Assembly (NCBI GenBank): GCA_035550715.1
Contig: DASZOP010000033.1
Coordinates: 1-5,798 of the forward strand
DNA: 5,798 bases
Source: DASRVA01 sp035550715
Lineage (GTDB): Bacteria; Gemmatimonadota; Gemmatimonadetes; JACCXV01; JAHWKZ01
Direction of reading: 5' to 3'
This document shows positions 5,210 to 5,798 of this stretch, in pieces. Every line of letters begins with the position of its first letter. Within the stretch, counting starts at the first letter, position 1. Below the pieces are notes generated by a model, which saw only the letters and a list, made by a program, of their open reading frames with translations, made no database searches and was not told the DNA's origin. The position numbers and the translations under genes are program-made.

Positions 5210-5798
5210 GCATCTACCGGCTGGGCGAGCTGGCGCTCTGGATCGGGCTCGGCCTCGCCCTCTACGGCGCCATCATCGGGCACATCGCGGGGAGGCGACG
5301 CGATCCCCGGCTGGTCGAGTCCGCGCTCCGGTCGGTCTTCGGGACCGCGACCTGCGTCGCCTTTGCGTACCTGCTCCTGACGCTCGGGTTCCTGAACGAC
5401 GAGTTCCGGCTGGCCTACGTGGCCGACAACGCCAGCCGCGCCATGCCGCCCTGGTACAAGGCGACGGCCGTCTGGGGCGGGATGGAGGGGTCGATGCTCC
5501 TCTGGGCGCTCATCCTGGCCGGCTACTCGACGGCGGCGATCTGGGTCCATCGTCGTCGGCAGCCCGAGCTGGCGCCTCACGCCGCGGCCGTCCTCCAGAC
5601 GATCATGGCTTTCTTCCTGGGCGTCATGGTGTTCAGCTCACGCCCCTTCGCCATGCTGGACTTCACGCCGCCGGACGGCCTGGGGCTCAACCCGCTCCTC
5701 CAGAACCGGTGGATGGCGGCCCATCCGCCTTCCCTCTACCTGGGGTACGTCGGGTGGTCGGTGCCGTTCGCGTTCGCGATGGCGGCGCTCGTCCGGGG
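5206..5798 (+). CDS. ccmF: Cytochrome c haem lyase subunit CcmF (3' end cut by window)
   Basis: N-terminal 197 codons of the large polytopic membrane protein that, with CcmH, attaches haem to apocytochrome c. ATG 5206 forms an ATGA overlap with the ccmD stop and is preceded by purine-rich GGGAGAGG. Visible family blocks are an N-terminal helix at about 8-26 (L-G-E-L-A-L-W-I-G-L), P-P-W-Y-K (81-85), W-G-G-M-E-G-S-M-L-L-W (90-100), and G-L-N-P-L-L-Q-N-R-W-M-A-A-H173-P-P-S-L-Y-L-G-Y-V-G-W. His173 falls at the number of the conserved periplasmic haem-ligand His of E. coli CcmF, as I recall it. The window ends before the tryptophan-rich (WWD) site and the remaining histidines. The position before W-M, often Pro, is Arg168 here. 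Full-length members are about 600-700 residues, so roughly the first third is present. CcsA and NrfE are relatives, but the operon context favours CcmF. Confidence 0.95.
   Translation, partial: MSIYRLGELALWIGLGLALYGAIIGHIAGRRRDPRLVESALRSVFGTATCVAFAYLLLTLGFLNDEFRLAYVADNASRAMPPWYKATAVWGGMEGSMLLWALILAGYSTAAIWVHRRRQPELAPHAAAVLQTIMAFFLGVMVFSSRPFAMLDFTPPDGLGLNPLLQNRWMAAHPPSLYLGYVGWSVPFAFAMAALVR

Noticed and set aside
4930..5580. - strand open frame opposite the end of ccmC, ccmD and the start of ccmF
   Set aside because: No domain, Arg/Pro-rich, and it conflicts with three consistent sense genes linked by NTGA overlaps.

Overview
The window is a compact stretch of a high-GC, Gram-negative-type bacterial chromosome. 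It carries most of a System I (Ccm) cytochrome c maturation operon, preceded by a gene for a di-haem c-type cytochrome. Everything real is on the + strand. Codon third positions are overwhelmingly G or C, and most gene starts are not ATG. A lipobox, periplasmic CXXCH haem proteins and a Ccm system point to a diderm with periplasmic electron transport. The Cys-type CcmE argues against a typical alpha- or gammaproteobacterium. I cannot name the phylum from this sequence alone.

Layout: (1) bases 2-1189, a lipoprotein-like di-haem cytochrome of the cytochrome c peroxidase/MauG type, whose true start is probably just left of the window. (2) Bases 1190-1270, the only sizeable intergenic gap, with a perfect 14-base palindrome. 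(3) Bases 1271-5798, eight tightly packed genes in the order ccmG, ccmH, ccmE, ccmA, ccmB, ccmC, ccmD, ccmF. The last is cut by the right edge. There is no intergenic stretch over 100 bases, and I see no tRNA, rRNA, CRISPR array, insertion sequence or attachment site.

How the genes work together, from family knowledge: CcmA and CcmB form the ABC part that drives release of haem-loaded CcmE. CcmC, assisted by CcmD, loads haem onto CcmE in the periplasm. CcmF with CcmH attaches haem to the CXXCH cysteines of apocytochromes. CcmG and CcmH keep those cysteines reduced. The upstream cytochrome has two CXXCH sites and is a plausible client.

The most notable point is in CcmE. The residue that normally binds haem covalently (His of HXXXY) is Cys127, giving CXXXY. 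That variant is known from archaea and Desulfovibrio-type systems, and the described Desulfovibrio version lacks CcmG and CcmH. Here intact CcmG and CcmH genes sit directly upstream in the same operon. Two further oddities are a series of NTGA stop/start overlaps, which suggests that ccmA starts at a CTG codon, and the near absence of ATG starts from ccmG to ccmD.
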